From the NCBI RefSeq assembly GCF_026151335.1, contig NZ_JAMQPP010000007.1: a DNA stretch of 64,000 bases. One strand, written 5' to 3'. The translations under genes and the position numbers were made by a program. This document shows, piece after piece, positions 25,541-33,727 of this stretch (position 1 is its first letter; the number at the start of each line of letters is the position of its first letter). Source of the stretch: Leptospira_A soteropolitanensis. Its GTDB lineage: Bacteria; Spirochaetota; Leptospiria; Leptospirales; Leptospiraceae. The notes under the pieces are model-generated. The model worked only from the letters and a program-made list of their open reading frames with translations. It was not told where the DNA came from and did no database searches.

Positions 25541-27694
25541 ATGAATTCCAAAAAAGAATCCCGAGTGCGCTTGGGTGTTACCATGATTTGCAGTTTTCTG
25601 GTTTTGCATTGTTCCGACCAGAAGCCATCCCCATCGCCCCTACTCGGACTCGTCAGCGCCGGTGCGAGTGAGAGTTCTCAGTTGGATTTGGCCAGTGCGT
25701 CTGGTGTGAGCCGGGCCGTGTCACCTTCCCTTGGTTCGTCGCCCTATTTAGTCGGTGCAGGTATTTACGACATCACAGGACCTGCTGCAGAAGTAGGGAT
25801 GATGGGGTTTGCGGAAACAGCGCAAAAAACGGAAGGGATTTATATGCGCCTATGGTCAAGGGCCTATATCATTGGAGATGCTTCCAAACGAGTGGTATTT
25901 GTCAGCGCTGATTTGGGTATGATTTTCCAATCCATTAAACAAGCGGTGAGTAAAAAAATCGCTTTGGATTCAGAACTTTCTCCTTATTACAATGAGGCCA
26001 ATTTTTTGCTTTCTGCAACACATACTCATAGTGGTCCAGGTGGTTATTCACATTATTTTTTATACAATGCGACTACAGCAGGTTTTATTAAAGAAAACTA
26101 TGAAGTAATTGTGGATGGGATTTATCGTTCTATCAAATTAGCTCACCAAAATTTAGTTCCCGGAAATGTTTACATCAATCAAGGGAACCTAACTGATGCT
26201 AGTAAAAATCGTTCTGCAGTTGCTTACGATAAAAACCCATTGAGTGAAAGAAACTTTTATGGATCGAACGTAGACCAAACGATGACGTTGTTGAAACTAG
26301 TTGCGGCCGATGGTCGGGAACTTGGGATGGTGAACTGGTTTGCAGTACATCCAACAAACGTTGGTCCAACAAATAAACTCATTGGTGGTGATAATAAAGG
26401 GCTTGCTTCTTATTTATTTGAAAAGTCTAAAAGTGCAAACTATTCCGCAAACCAAACCTTCGTGGCTGCTTTTGCTCAATCGAATGCAGGTGATGTGACA
26501 CCGAACCTTTGGGGTCCTGCCGATGGAGTGAATGATTATGCGCGCCAAAAGATCATTGCCGAAAAACAATTAAACAAAGCGCAATCATTGTATTCTTCTG
26601 CCAATACTCAATTGACAGGTTCTGTGGACTTTCGACATACCTATGTTAACTTTTCGAACCTTTATATCAGTAGTTTAGGAACCACTACTTGCCCTGCGGG
26701 GATGGGTGCTTCTTTTTCGGCCGGAAGTGTGGAAGATAATGCTGTCTCTGTCGATTTTTTTGATGAAGGAACCACTGTCGATTCCCTTGATTGGAATACA
26801 AATACTGCGGATGCATTTAAAGCTAGTTTCCTCGGTGGATTCCTTGGCGTTCTTTGGCCGTCTTCTGTGAGCGAGGCATATAAACTTTGTCATGCGGAAA
26901 AACCTGTTCTGATCCCAACGGGTGTGGCAAGTTTCGATGGGAATCCTTGGACTCCACCTGTGATTCCTATGCAGATCATTAAAATAGGAAACTTAGCAAT
27001 CCTTGCCATTCCTGCCGAAGTATCCACTATGGCGGGTCGAAGGCTTCGTTCTCTAGTAAAAAATGTTTTGGAAAACGAATACACTGTGATTGCAGGGTTA
27101 TCCAATTCTTATACTTCGTATCTGACAACAAGAGAAGAATATTCCTCACAACAATATGAAGGAGCTTCGACTCAATTTGGACCGAACACTTTACTTGGAT
27201 ATGAGCAAGAATTTGGAAAACTAGCAAGTGCTATGCGAAATGGAGCATCTTCCCCTGCAGGTCCTATCCCACCAGATCTTACCAATTACCAAGCCACTTT
27301 CCAAACAGGTGTGGTCTTTGATGATGTGCCTCTCTTTAAGAGTTTTGGTAATGTAGTGACTCAACCATCTGCTTCCTATAATAGTGGTGCCACTGTGAAT
27401 GCCGTCTTCTGGGGTGCTCATCCAAAAAATAACATGCTTATCGGAAGTAGTTTTGTGGATGTGGAAAAACAAAATGGATCAACGTGGACAGTGGTGGCAA
27501 GGGATTACGATCCTTCCACAACATACCGATGGCAAAGGGATGGAATCGCTTATTCCAAAATCAATGTTTCTTGGAATACCACATCTTTTCCAGCAGGGAC
27601 CTATCGACTTAGACACCGGGGCCATTGGAAATCTGGTTGGACTGGAGCGATCAGCGCTTACCAAGGGGTCACAAATCAATTCACTGTGCAGTAA
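25541..27694 (+). CDS. Neutral ceramidase lipoprotein
   Basis: A 717-residue neutral/alkaline ceramidase, which hydrolyses ceramide to sphingosine and fatty acid. The signal ends LVLHCSDQ (lipid Cys24). YLVGAGIYDITGPAAEVGMMG (from about 69) is the family's start; zinc ligands are expected at His161 and His163 in ATHTHSGPGG and His270 in WFAVHPTN. The usual GDVSPN nucleophile hexapeptide reads GDVTPN, with Thr320. The C-terminal Ig-like domain ends with HRGHWKSGW. GGAGAA precedes the ATG. It is divergent from the endoglycoceramidase-like gene, so ceramide made by one would feed the other at the cell surface. Confidence 0.95.
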   Translation: MNSKKESRVRLGVTMICSFLVLHCSDQKPSPSPLLGLVSAGASESSQLDLASASGVSRAVSPSLGSSPYLVGAGIYDITGPAAEVGMMGFAETAQKTEGIYMRLWSRAYIIGDASKRVVFVSADLGMIFQSIKQAVSKKIALDSELSPYYNEANFLLSATHTHSGPGGYSHYFLYNATTAGFIKENYEVIVDGIYRSIKLAHQNLVPGNVYINQGNLTDASKNRSAVAYDKNPLSERNFYGSNVDQTMTLLKLVAADGRELGMVNWFAVHPTNVGPTNKLIGGDNKGLASYLFEKSKSANYSANQTFVAAFAQSNAGDVTPNLWGPADGVNDYARQKIIAEKQLNKAQSLYSSANTQLTGSVDFRHTYVNFSNLYISSLGTTTCPAGMGASFSAGSVEDNAVSVDFFDEGTTVDSLDWNTNTADAFKASFLGGFLGVLWPSSVSEAYKLCHAEKPVLIPTGVASFDGNPWTPPVIPMQIIKIGNLAILAIPAEVSTMAGRRLRSLVKNVLENEYTVIAGLSNSYTSYLTTREEYSSQQYEGASTQFGPNTLLGYEQEFGKLASAMRNGASSPAGPIPPDLTNYQATFQTGVVFDDVPLFKSFGNVVTQPSASYNSGATVNAVFWGAHPKNNMLIGSSFVDVEKQNGSTWTVVARDYDPSTTYRWQRDGIAYSKINVSWNTTSFPAGTYRLRHRGHWKSGWTGAISAYQGVTNQFTVQ

Positions 27695-27711
27695 TATCTG
27701 AACAATCACTC

Positions 27712-27745
27712 ACCTGGCCCTTAAAAAAGGTCAGGTATTTTCTTT
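27712..27745 (+). terminator. Ceramidase terminator
   Basis: ACCTGGCC and GGTCAGGT form a stem with one weak pair around an A-rich loop, followed by TATTTTCTTT. It starts 17 bases after the ceramidase stop codon, a standard Rho-independent layout. Confidence 0.7.
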
Positions 27746-27788
27746 ACAACGGGATTGACTGGGTAAGATTCCCTAGAAGGCTCGTAGT

Positions 27789-28448
27789 ATGGATAAATTG
27801 GTAGACGCATCCTTATCCCCTGATCTTGCATCCAGGCCCTTTAAATTCACAAGCAAACAAGGCAGAAATAGGCGCACACGACTTTTAACGATTGCTTTGG
27901 AATTTCTTAGAGAGAAATCTCCAGAAGAGATTAGTTTTGCGGATATTTGCAAAGAAGCCAATATTCCAAGGCCATCTGCATATCATTTTTTCCCTAATGT
28001 AGAAGCAATCTTTCACGGAATTAGATTGTTACATTCAGAAAGTTTAATTGAAAAATCTCTTTTATTAAAAAGAGAAACTTTTCATTCTTGGGAACAATAC
28101 ATCGAACGTTCGATCGACGTGGCAGTGGAAGTCACTAATAAAGAAATTGCTTTTCCTCGTTTGATTTATGGATACAGAATGAGTAACCCTGAAATGCGTC
28201 AAGTGGGACAAGAGTTAGATGCAAAACTGGCAAACCTTGCCAAACTAGGACTTATGGACCGGTTCGAACTACCAACCTTTGAAAATGCAGATCCTATCTT
28301 CGCGGTTGCCTTTTCCATTGCCGATTCTCTATTGAAACTTTCTTACAGGACTTATGGAGACTTTACTCCTTGGATGGTGGGAGAAACAAAAAAGGCAACG
28401 ATCTCGTATTTAAAAAATTATCTACCTGAAGTCTGCAAACCTAAATAG
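27789..28448 (+). CDS. TetR/AcrR family regulator
   Basis: A 219-residue regulator with the helix-turn-helix FADICKEANIPRPSAYHFFP at about residues 53-72, preceded by a basic stretch GRNRRTRLL. The C-terminal ligand domain is not one I can place. It lies downstream of the ceramidase, separated by a terminator, and converges on a second TetR gene with a 26-base gap. It is a candidate for control of the ceramidase/GH5 divergent promoters or of the fatty-acid genes that follow. Confidence 0.85.
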   Translation: MDKLVDASLSPDLASRPFKFTSKQGRNRRTRLLTIALEFLREKSPEEISFADICKEANIPRPSAYHFFPNVEAIFHGIRLLHSESLIEKSLLLKRETFHSWEQYIERSIDVAVEVTNKEIAFPRLIYGYRMSNPEMRQVGQELDAKLANLAKLGLMDRFELPTFENADPIFAVAFSIADSLLKLSYRTYGDFTPWMVGETKKATISYLKNYLPEVCKPK

Positions 28449-28474
28449 AGAATTTATCGTTTTAATTATTTGCT

Positions 28475-29125
28475 TTATTTCATGCCGTTAATTGCATATT
28501 CAGTTACCGTTTGGATGAATTTTTCCATTTCCTGGATATCATTTTTCATCTGTAACCTGCCTTCTAAAAATAACATTGCAATTCCATGAATCATGGCCCA
28601 AGAAGCCAAAGTTTTTTCCCTGGTATTTCCTTTCTCTAAATGTCCTAATCTTTGTCCTAATCTAATAATCTCGTGTAACTGCCGATAGGTTCTTCTGGAA
28701 ACTGCGAGTAGTGTGGGATGTGTTTTTGCATCTACACCAGTACCACCAAACATAATTCTTGCGAACTGTCTGTTAGTCATAATGAATTGAAAGTAGGTCC
28801 ATCCAAGGGCACGATATCTGCCTTTAAAGTCCTGGTCTGTTTTTTCTAATTCCTTCTGGTATGTCTCAAAGTACTTTTGGAATCCGATTTCGGCGATGGC
28901 AGAGAATAAAGCATGTTTGTTTTCGAAATGATGGTAACTTGCTACGTGGCTTACACCAGCGTGTGCGGCTACTTTTCGCAGAGAGATATCTTCCAAAGAT
29001 GTATTTTCTAAAAGTTCAACCCCAGCTTGGATGAGGGCCTCTTTTACATTCACTCCGTTGTCTTTGGTAGGGCGACCCACTGCCTTTGTTTTTTTGGGTG
29101 AGGACTTTTTTTTCGAAATCGCCAT
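28475..29125 (-). CDS. TetR/AcrR family regulator (WHG-like C-terminal domain)
   Basis: A 216-residue regulator. A Lys-rich tail precedes the DNA-binding domain, whose recognition helix is LRKVAAHAGVSHVASYHHFE at about residues 49-68. The C-terminal region (WTYFQFIMTNRQFARIMFGG) resembles the WHG domain. It is divergent from the dienoyl-CoA reductase operon, and two TTACCnnnGGTAA sites lie between, so it probably represses that operon and itself. A fatty acyl-CoA ligand is a reasonable guess from context. Confidence 0.88.
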   Translation of the reverse strand: MAISKKKSSPKKTKAVGRPTKDNGVNVKEALIQAGVELLENTSLEDISLRKVAAHAGVSHVASYHHFENKHALFSAIAEIGFQKYFETYQKELEKTDQDFKGRYRALGWTYFQFIMTNRQFARIMFGGTGVDAKTHPTLLAVSRRTYRQLHEIIRLGQRLGHLEKGNTREKTLASWAMIHGIAMLFLEGRLQMKNDIQEMEKFIQTVTEYAINGMK

Positions 29126-29166
29126 TTCCCCAATTTTCAGGTAGACACTCTTAATGACTAGTGTTA

Positions 29167-29223
29167 ATTACCGGTGGTAATTTTCCGGCTTGCCTTTGAA
29201 ACTTTAAATATTACCAATGGTAA
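29167..29223. promoter_or_regulatory. Two TTACCnnnGGTAA operators
   Basis: ATTACCGGTGGTAAT (29167-29181) and TTACCAATGGTAA (29211-29223) are two perfect short palindromes with centres 43 bases apart, about four helical turns. They lie between the TetR start codon and the ATG of the flavin reductase. Their number and place fit cooperative TetR repression of both genes. Confidence 0.75.
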
Positions 29224-29254
29224 ATTAATTCAAATCTATGGACTAGAAAAACAA

Positions 29255-31252
29255 ATGAATCCAGCATTTACACCGATCCACATTGGTAATTTTACTCTCC
29301 CAAACCGTTTTATTATGGGTTCCATGCATCTTGGTGTGGAAGGAGAAACTGGCACTGCAGAAAGAATGGCAGCTTTTTACGGCAAACGATTCGAAGGGGG
29401 AGTGGGCCTGATTGTCACAGGCGGGATTAGTGTGAATGAAGAAGGCAAAGGGTCTCGAACTTTTTTTAACATCCAAAATCCAGAACATGCCAAAGAGCTA
29501 AAACGTATGAATGAGCTACTTCTTGGTAAGGGAACCATGTGTGCCCAACTTTTTCATGCAGGTAGGTATGCTGCGGATAGAAATTGTGTAGCCCCTTCTG
29601 CCATTCGTGCGCCAATCAATCGTTATGTGCCAAAGGCTCTGACAGAAGACGAATGTTGGAAAACTATCGAGGATTTTGGGGTGGCTGCCAAACTTGCTAA
29701 GGAGTCAGGGTTTGGAGCTGTTGAAATTATGGGGAGTGAAGGTTATTTACTAAACCAATTCTTTTCGCAAGTGACTAACAAAAGAGATGATTATTTTGGC
29801 GGCGATTCTCTGAGAAGGATGAACCTATCTATAGAGGTTCTTCGTGCTGTGAAAAAACAATTACCAGATGGATTCCCTGTGATCTTTCGTATGTCTGGAA
29901 TTGATCTTATACCAGGTAACCCAACCTTTGAGGAAGTTGTTCAGTTAGCAAATGTTTTGCGGGATGAAAAGGTCTCAGCTTTGAACATAGGAATCGGTTG
30001 GCATGAGTCGAGAATTCCAACCATAAGCCAGTTAGTTCCCAGGGGGGCTTGGGTTTCTATTGCCAGTCGTATCAAAGAAAAGACACCAGGGGTTCCCATC
30101 ATTGCATCGAACCGAGTAAATGATCCCATCACCATGCAAAAGGTTTTTGATGAAAAAAGTGCCGATATCATTTCGATGGCAAGACCTTTTCTTGCCGATC
30201 CATTCATCGTAAAAAAATTCCAAACAGGGAATTCCAACCGAATCAATACTTGCGTAGCTTGCAATCAAGCCTGTCTTGACCATGCCTTCCAAGAAAAATT
30301 TGTGTCTTGTATCGTTAATCCAGAAGCAGTCCATGAATTAGAATATTCGAAACCAAAAACAAAGGATCCTAAAAGAGTTTTTATTATTGGATCGGGACCT
30401 GCTGGACTTGAAGCAGCACGCGCCAGTGCAAATCTTGGCCACAAAGTCACCTTATATGAAAAAGCAAACTTACTCGGTGGACAATTTCAATTGGCTTCTC
30501 ATATTCCTGGTAAGTCAGAGTTTAAAGAAACCATTCGTTTTTTTTCCAATGAACTTCCGGCTCTTGGTGTCGAGATCAAATTAAATACGATAGCAACTTT
30601 AACATTGTTAGAAAAAGAAAATCCCGATGTCATTATTTTTGCGAGTGGAGTGAAACCTCGTGAGTTTTCCTTAAAAGGGCTAGAAAATCTACCTTCGGGA
30701 AATTATACTGAGTATCTCACCGGAAAATTCAAACCAGGTAAACGAGTAGCGGTGATTGGTGGTGGTGGAATTGGTGTGGATGTGGCACATAGATTGACTG
30801 AAGAAGGAGATCTAACTTTAAGTTCTTACGATAAAAAATATAACATTAGTTCGTTTACCAATGCGGCTGTACAAAAAGAAAAGGCGCATCGGGATGTAGC
30901 TGTGTTTCGTAGGAATGGAAAACATGGGGCAGGTCTTGGACCGACTACATTTTGGGCTCTCAAACAAGAGTTAGAATCTGTCGGAGTTGAATTCTTTCAT
31001 GGACTTACTTACAAAGAAGTCACAAAAGAGGGATTAAAAGTAGAATTAAAAAATGGGGAAGAATTTTTATATCCTTGTGATTCACTGATTTTCTGTGTGG
31101 GACAAGAAAAAGAAACATCACTATTTGAGGAATTTAAAAATAAACATCCAAATAAACAAGTTATCATAATTGGTGGAGCCAAAGATCCACGAAATATTGA
31201 TGCCAAACGTGCCTTTTTAGAAGGTTTACAAGCAGCACATAGCATTCATTAG
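29255..31252 (+). CDS. fadH: 2,4-dienoyl-CoA reductase-type NADH:flavin oxidoreductase
   Basis: A 665-residue protein with the FadH/old-yellow-enzyme multi-domain layout. An FMN barrel (about 1-350) includes CAQLFHAGR; the [4Fe-4S] cysteines are Cys333, Cys336, Cys340 and Cys352. RVFIIGSGPAGLEAARAS binds FAD and RVAVIGGGGIGVDVAHRL binds NADPH. FadH reduces 2,4-dienoyl-CoA in oxidation of unsaturated fatty acids. The frame is open to GTG 29174, but homologues begin at MNPAFTPIHIGNFTLPNR. The acyl-CoA dehydrogenase gene follows after 9 bases. Other substrates in this family (trimethylamine, enoates) cannot be excluded. Confidence 0.88.
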   Translation: MNPAFTPIHIGNFTLPNRFIMGSMHLGVEGETGTAERMAAFYGKRFEGGVGLIVTGGISVNEEGKGSRTFFNIQNPEHAKELKRMNELLLGKGTMCAQLFHAGRYAADRNCVAPSAIRAPINRYVPKALTEDECWKTIEDFGVAAKLAKESGFGAVEIMGSEGYLLNQFFSQVTNKRDDYFGGDSLRRMNLSIEVLRAVKKQLPDGFPVIFRMSGIDLIPGNPTFEEVVQLANVLRDEKVSALNIGIGWHESRIPTISQLVPRGAWVSIASRIKEKTPGVPIIASNRVNDPITMQKVFDEKSADIISMARPFLADPFIVKKFQTGNSNRINTCVACNQACLDHAFQEKFVSCIVNPEAVHELEYSKPKTKDPKRVFIIGSGPAGLEAARASANLGHKVTLYEKANLLGGQFQLASHIPGKSEFKETIRFFSNELPALGVEIKLNTIATLTLLEKENPDVIIFASGVKPREFSLKGLENLPSGNYTEYLTGKFKPGKRVAVIGGGGIGVDVAHRLTEEGDLTLSSYDKKYNISSFTNAAVQKEKAHRDVAVFRRNGKHGAGLGPTTFWALKQELESVGVEFFHGLTYKEVTKEGLKVELKNGEEFLYPCDSLIFCVGQEKETSLFEEFKNKHPNKQVIIIGGAKDPRNIDAKRAFLEGLQAAHSIH

Positions 31253-31261
31253 GAGAAAAAC

Positions 31262-33010
31262 ATGATCGCAAATAACTATTTTTTAGAAGACGAAGATTTA
31301 CAAATAATCTATAACCAAATTCTTGATTGGGATTCTATCATCAAAGAAACCGAAGGAGAAGGTTTTTTTGATCACCAGACATTTGTAAAAACAAATAACC
31401 CTCGTTATGAAATGGCACCTTCTACTAAAGAGGAAGCATTTGAATTATATACATCCAGTTTGGAAGCAATGGGAGATTTTTTTGGAAATGATGTCTCGCA
31501 AAAATCTCAAATCATGGATCGTAATGAATTAAAATACTTGAATGGAAAAGTGATTTTTCCCAAAGAAACCATCGAGATTTATGAAAAGTTTCGTAACACA
31601 GGACTCATGGCTTATTCCCTTTCCAGAGAAGCTGGTGGACTTGCTTTTCCTGCCACTGTTGGTGCACTGTATGCAATGCTTATGGCACGAGCGGATGTCG
31701 CTTTTTGTATGACAACCACCTTACTCAATTTAGCACAAATTGTGGATCGGTTTGGAACGCCAGAACAGGTCGAAACTTATGCTACGAAGGCAGCAACAGG
31801 TGAATGTTTGTTTGCTATGTCGCTTACAGAACCTGATTACGGATCAGATCTTAATAATGTAAGAACTGTTGCTGTTAAACAGGAAGATGGTAGTTACCGT
31901 TTAACAGGAACAAAACGATTTATCTCACAAGGTTGTGGTTTAGGAGATCATCCGGCTCTTCTTCTTACATTGGCCCGAACTGGTAAATCGGAAGGTGGAG
32001 CAAGAGGTTTATCGGTTTTCATTGTAAAGAGTGAAGATGTATTCGTTGCAGGAATTGAAAAGAAAATGGGGATACATGCTTCTCCTACTTGCGAAATAGT
32101 TTATGACAATACATATGGCGAAATTTTAGGAGAAGAAGGACTTGGCCTCACTCGTTATACAGCCGGTATGACTAACTTTATGCGTCTTGTCAGTGCCTCT
32201 GGTGGTTGTGGTGGAGGAGCCGCTGCCTATTTTGAATGTGTGAAGTATGCTAATGAAAGAAAACAATTCGGAAAACCCATTGGCGAAATTCCTGCAGTTG
32301 CCGAGATGATTCATAAAATCAAACGGGAAACAAATGCAATGCGACTTCTCACTCTAGAAACTGCACGTGTGATTGATATGTACCAACATCATCAAATTCG
32401 AATGGAAAAAGCGGGTAAGGACGACAGAGAAATCAGAAAAGATGAAAAGGTGAAATATTGGTCCACACTCGCATCCACTCTCACTCCAATGGCTAAGTAT
32501 TATAGTTCAGAAGAAGGGCATAAATGTACAAATCTCGCAGTGCAAGTGTTTGGCGGAGCTGGTTACACGGAAGATTACGATATCTCTCGAATGTTTAGGG
32601 ATTCAAGAATCAATACCATTTATGAAGGAACAAGCCAAATTCACGTCCGCATTGCTACAGGTGCCATTCTTGCCGGTATGGCAGGTGATGGAAATTTTAG
32701 AAAGTATCTCAATTCTTTGAAAGCGGAGATCCAAACACCATCCACTTTTCTTTTGGAACAAGAAAGAGTTTTAGAAGAATCCATTCTCGTAATGAGAAAC
32801 ATTCAGGAAGAAACTAGAAAAGAGACAGTGGCTGAAAATTTAATGATCCAAATGACACGTTACATTTGTAGTTTGTTATACGAAAAATCAATATCAAAAA
32901 TTAAGGACCAAAAAACGAGAGAAACTTGGTCAAAAGATTGCCTAGCATACGTAGTTGATAGTGCGGCTATCGCTCAGTCCTGTTTGTATCGAATTCAAAA
33001 TTTTGGCTAA
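31262..33010 (+). CDS. Acyl-CoA dehydrogenase
   Basis: A 582-residue FAD-dependent dehydrogenase that makes the trans-2 double bond in acyl-CoA. FAMSLTEPDYGSDLNNV is the first family signature; LAVQVFGGAGYTEDYDISRM and TIYEGTSQIH the second, with the catalytic base at Glu455. The extended N-terminus and a C-terminal helical domain match the larger AcdM/DmdC-like subgroup, so its substrate may be branched, long or otherwise unusual. It is co-transcribed with the flavin reductase and has a GGAGAAA ribosome site. Note that sphingolipid breakdown nearby would release long-chain fatty acids. Confidence 0.92.
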   Translation: MIANNYFLEDEDLQIIYNQILDWDSIIKETEGEGFFDHQTFVKTNNPRYEMAPSTKEEAFELYTSSLEAMGDFFGNDVSQKSQIMDRNELKYLNGKVIFPKETIEIYEKFRNTGLMAYSLSREAGGLAFPATVGALYAMLMARADVAFCMTTTLLNLAQIVDRFGTPEQVETYATKAATGECLFAMSLTEPDYGSDLNNVRTVAVKQEDGSYRLTGTKRFISQGCGLGDHPALLLTLARTGKSEGGARGLSVFIVKSEDVFVAGIEKKMGIHASPTCEIVYDNTYGEILGEEGLGLTRYTAGMTNFMRLVSASGGCGGGAAAYFECVKYANERKQFGKPIGEIPAVAEMIHKIKRETNAMRLLTLETARVIDMYQHHQIRMEKAGKDDREIRKDEKVKYWSTLASTLTPMAKYYSSEEGHKCTNLAVQVFGGAGYTEDYDISRMFRDSRINTIYEGTSQIHVRIATGAILAGMAGDGNFRKYLNSLKAEIQTPSTFLLEQERVLEESILVMRNIQEETRKETVAENLMIQMTRYICSLLYEKSISKIKDQKTRETWSKDCLAYVVDSAAIAQSCLYRIQNFG

Positions 33011-33116
33011 ACTAAAACGAAAACTGAAACTAAATGATAAACGAACGTGAATCATTTTGGACTGTAAAAATAGAATGAATGTAAAAAAATTCGAATCTTA
33101 AAAGTTTGTGAAGGTG

Positions 33117-33144
33117 TTGACTAAGGGAAAAAAATGTTTAAAGA
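33117..33144 (+). promoter_or_regulatory. Possible sigma70 promoter of the EF-hand gene
   Basis: TTGACT (33117-33122) and TAAAGA (33139-33144) are spaced by 16 bases and lie about 20 bases before the start codon, so the leader would be short. This is a match to consensus only. Confidence 0.35.
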
Positions 33145-33162
33145 TATGCTAGAGGTTTTTCT

Positions 33163-33501
33163 ATGAAAAAAATTCTAACTATTTTAACGAGTGTTGCCTT
33201 GGTTGCATCGTCTTCTGTTTTTGCCCATGATCATGATGGACATGGAAAGAAGGCGATGGCAGGGGATCATTTCAAAAAAATGGATACCAACAGCGATAAC
33301 AAAGTTTCTAAGGAAGAATGGCAAAAGTTCCATGATGGTTTTTTCACCGAACTTGACAAAGACGCTGACGGATCCGTGACACTAGATGAGATGAGATCTT
33401 CGCGAATGGAAAAAAGAGAAGAGAAAAAAGAAGAAATGAATGAAAAAGCCAAAGAGGCCAAAACAAAGAAAAACGATAAAAAGAAAAAAACATCCGAATA
33501 A
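33163..33501 (+). CDS. Secreted EF-hand calcium-binding protein
   Basis: A 112-residue protein. A signal peptide of 21 residues ends VFA before HDHDGHG, a His/Asp-rich segment that might bind metal. Two canonical EF-hand loops follow: DTNSDNKVSKEE (41-52) and DKDADGSVTLDE (65-76). The last 35 residues are almost all Lys and Glu, a charged helix or disordered tail. It should act in the periplasm or outside, binding calcium, probably as a buffer or structural protein. A good ribosome site (AGAGG) precedes the ATG. Confidence 0.88.
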   Translation: MKKILTILTSVALVASSSVFAHDHDGHGKKAMAGDHFKKMDTNSDNKVSKEEWQKFHDGFFTELDKDADGSVTLDEMRSSRMEKREEKKEEMNEKAKEAKTKKNDKKKKTSE

Positions 33502-33510
33502 CGACCGTTT

Positions 33511-33635
33511 GGATTGGGGCGCCTCGCATTGGATTAATTAAACCAAATCCAATGAGGGCTCGACCGGGCTCTCCGCTCCAATCTTTCGCTTATTGCGAAA
33601 GGATTTCTGCTACGATCCCTGGCGCAAGGTATCCT
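33511..33635. repeat. Structured GC-rich intergenic repeat, copy B
   Basis: The left part has a hairpin of CATTGGATT and AATCCAATG (33527-33554) extended by CCTC/AGG with a small bulge. Then come GGGCTCGACCGGGCTCTCCGC, a second hairpin (CTTTCGC, loop TTATT, GCGAAAG at 33583-33601), and TACGATCCCTGGCGC. Its reverse complement aligns with copy A at 5315-5410. It follows the EF-hand gene and may also terminate it. A 60-codon frame across it appears non-coding. Confidence 0.6.
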
Positions 33636-33727
33636 TTTTTTTATTGTGAACATAATAGAAAATTCGTTTCACTGATTCTACTACAACTTAATAAACAGCA
33701 ACCATCAAAGCAAGTACTGCATAAAAC

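Noticed and set aside
25402..25671. 89-codon frame across the GH5/ceramidase gap
   Set aside because: It overlaps the operator and the ceramidase start in a different frame and lacks a ribosome site.
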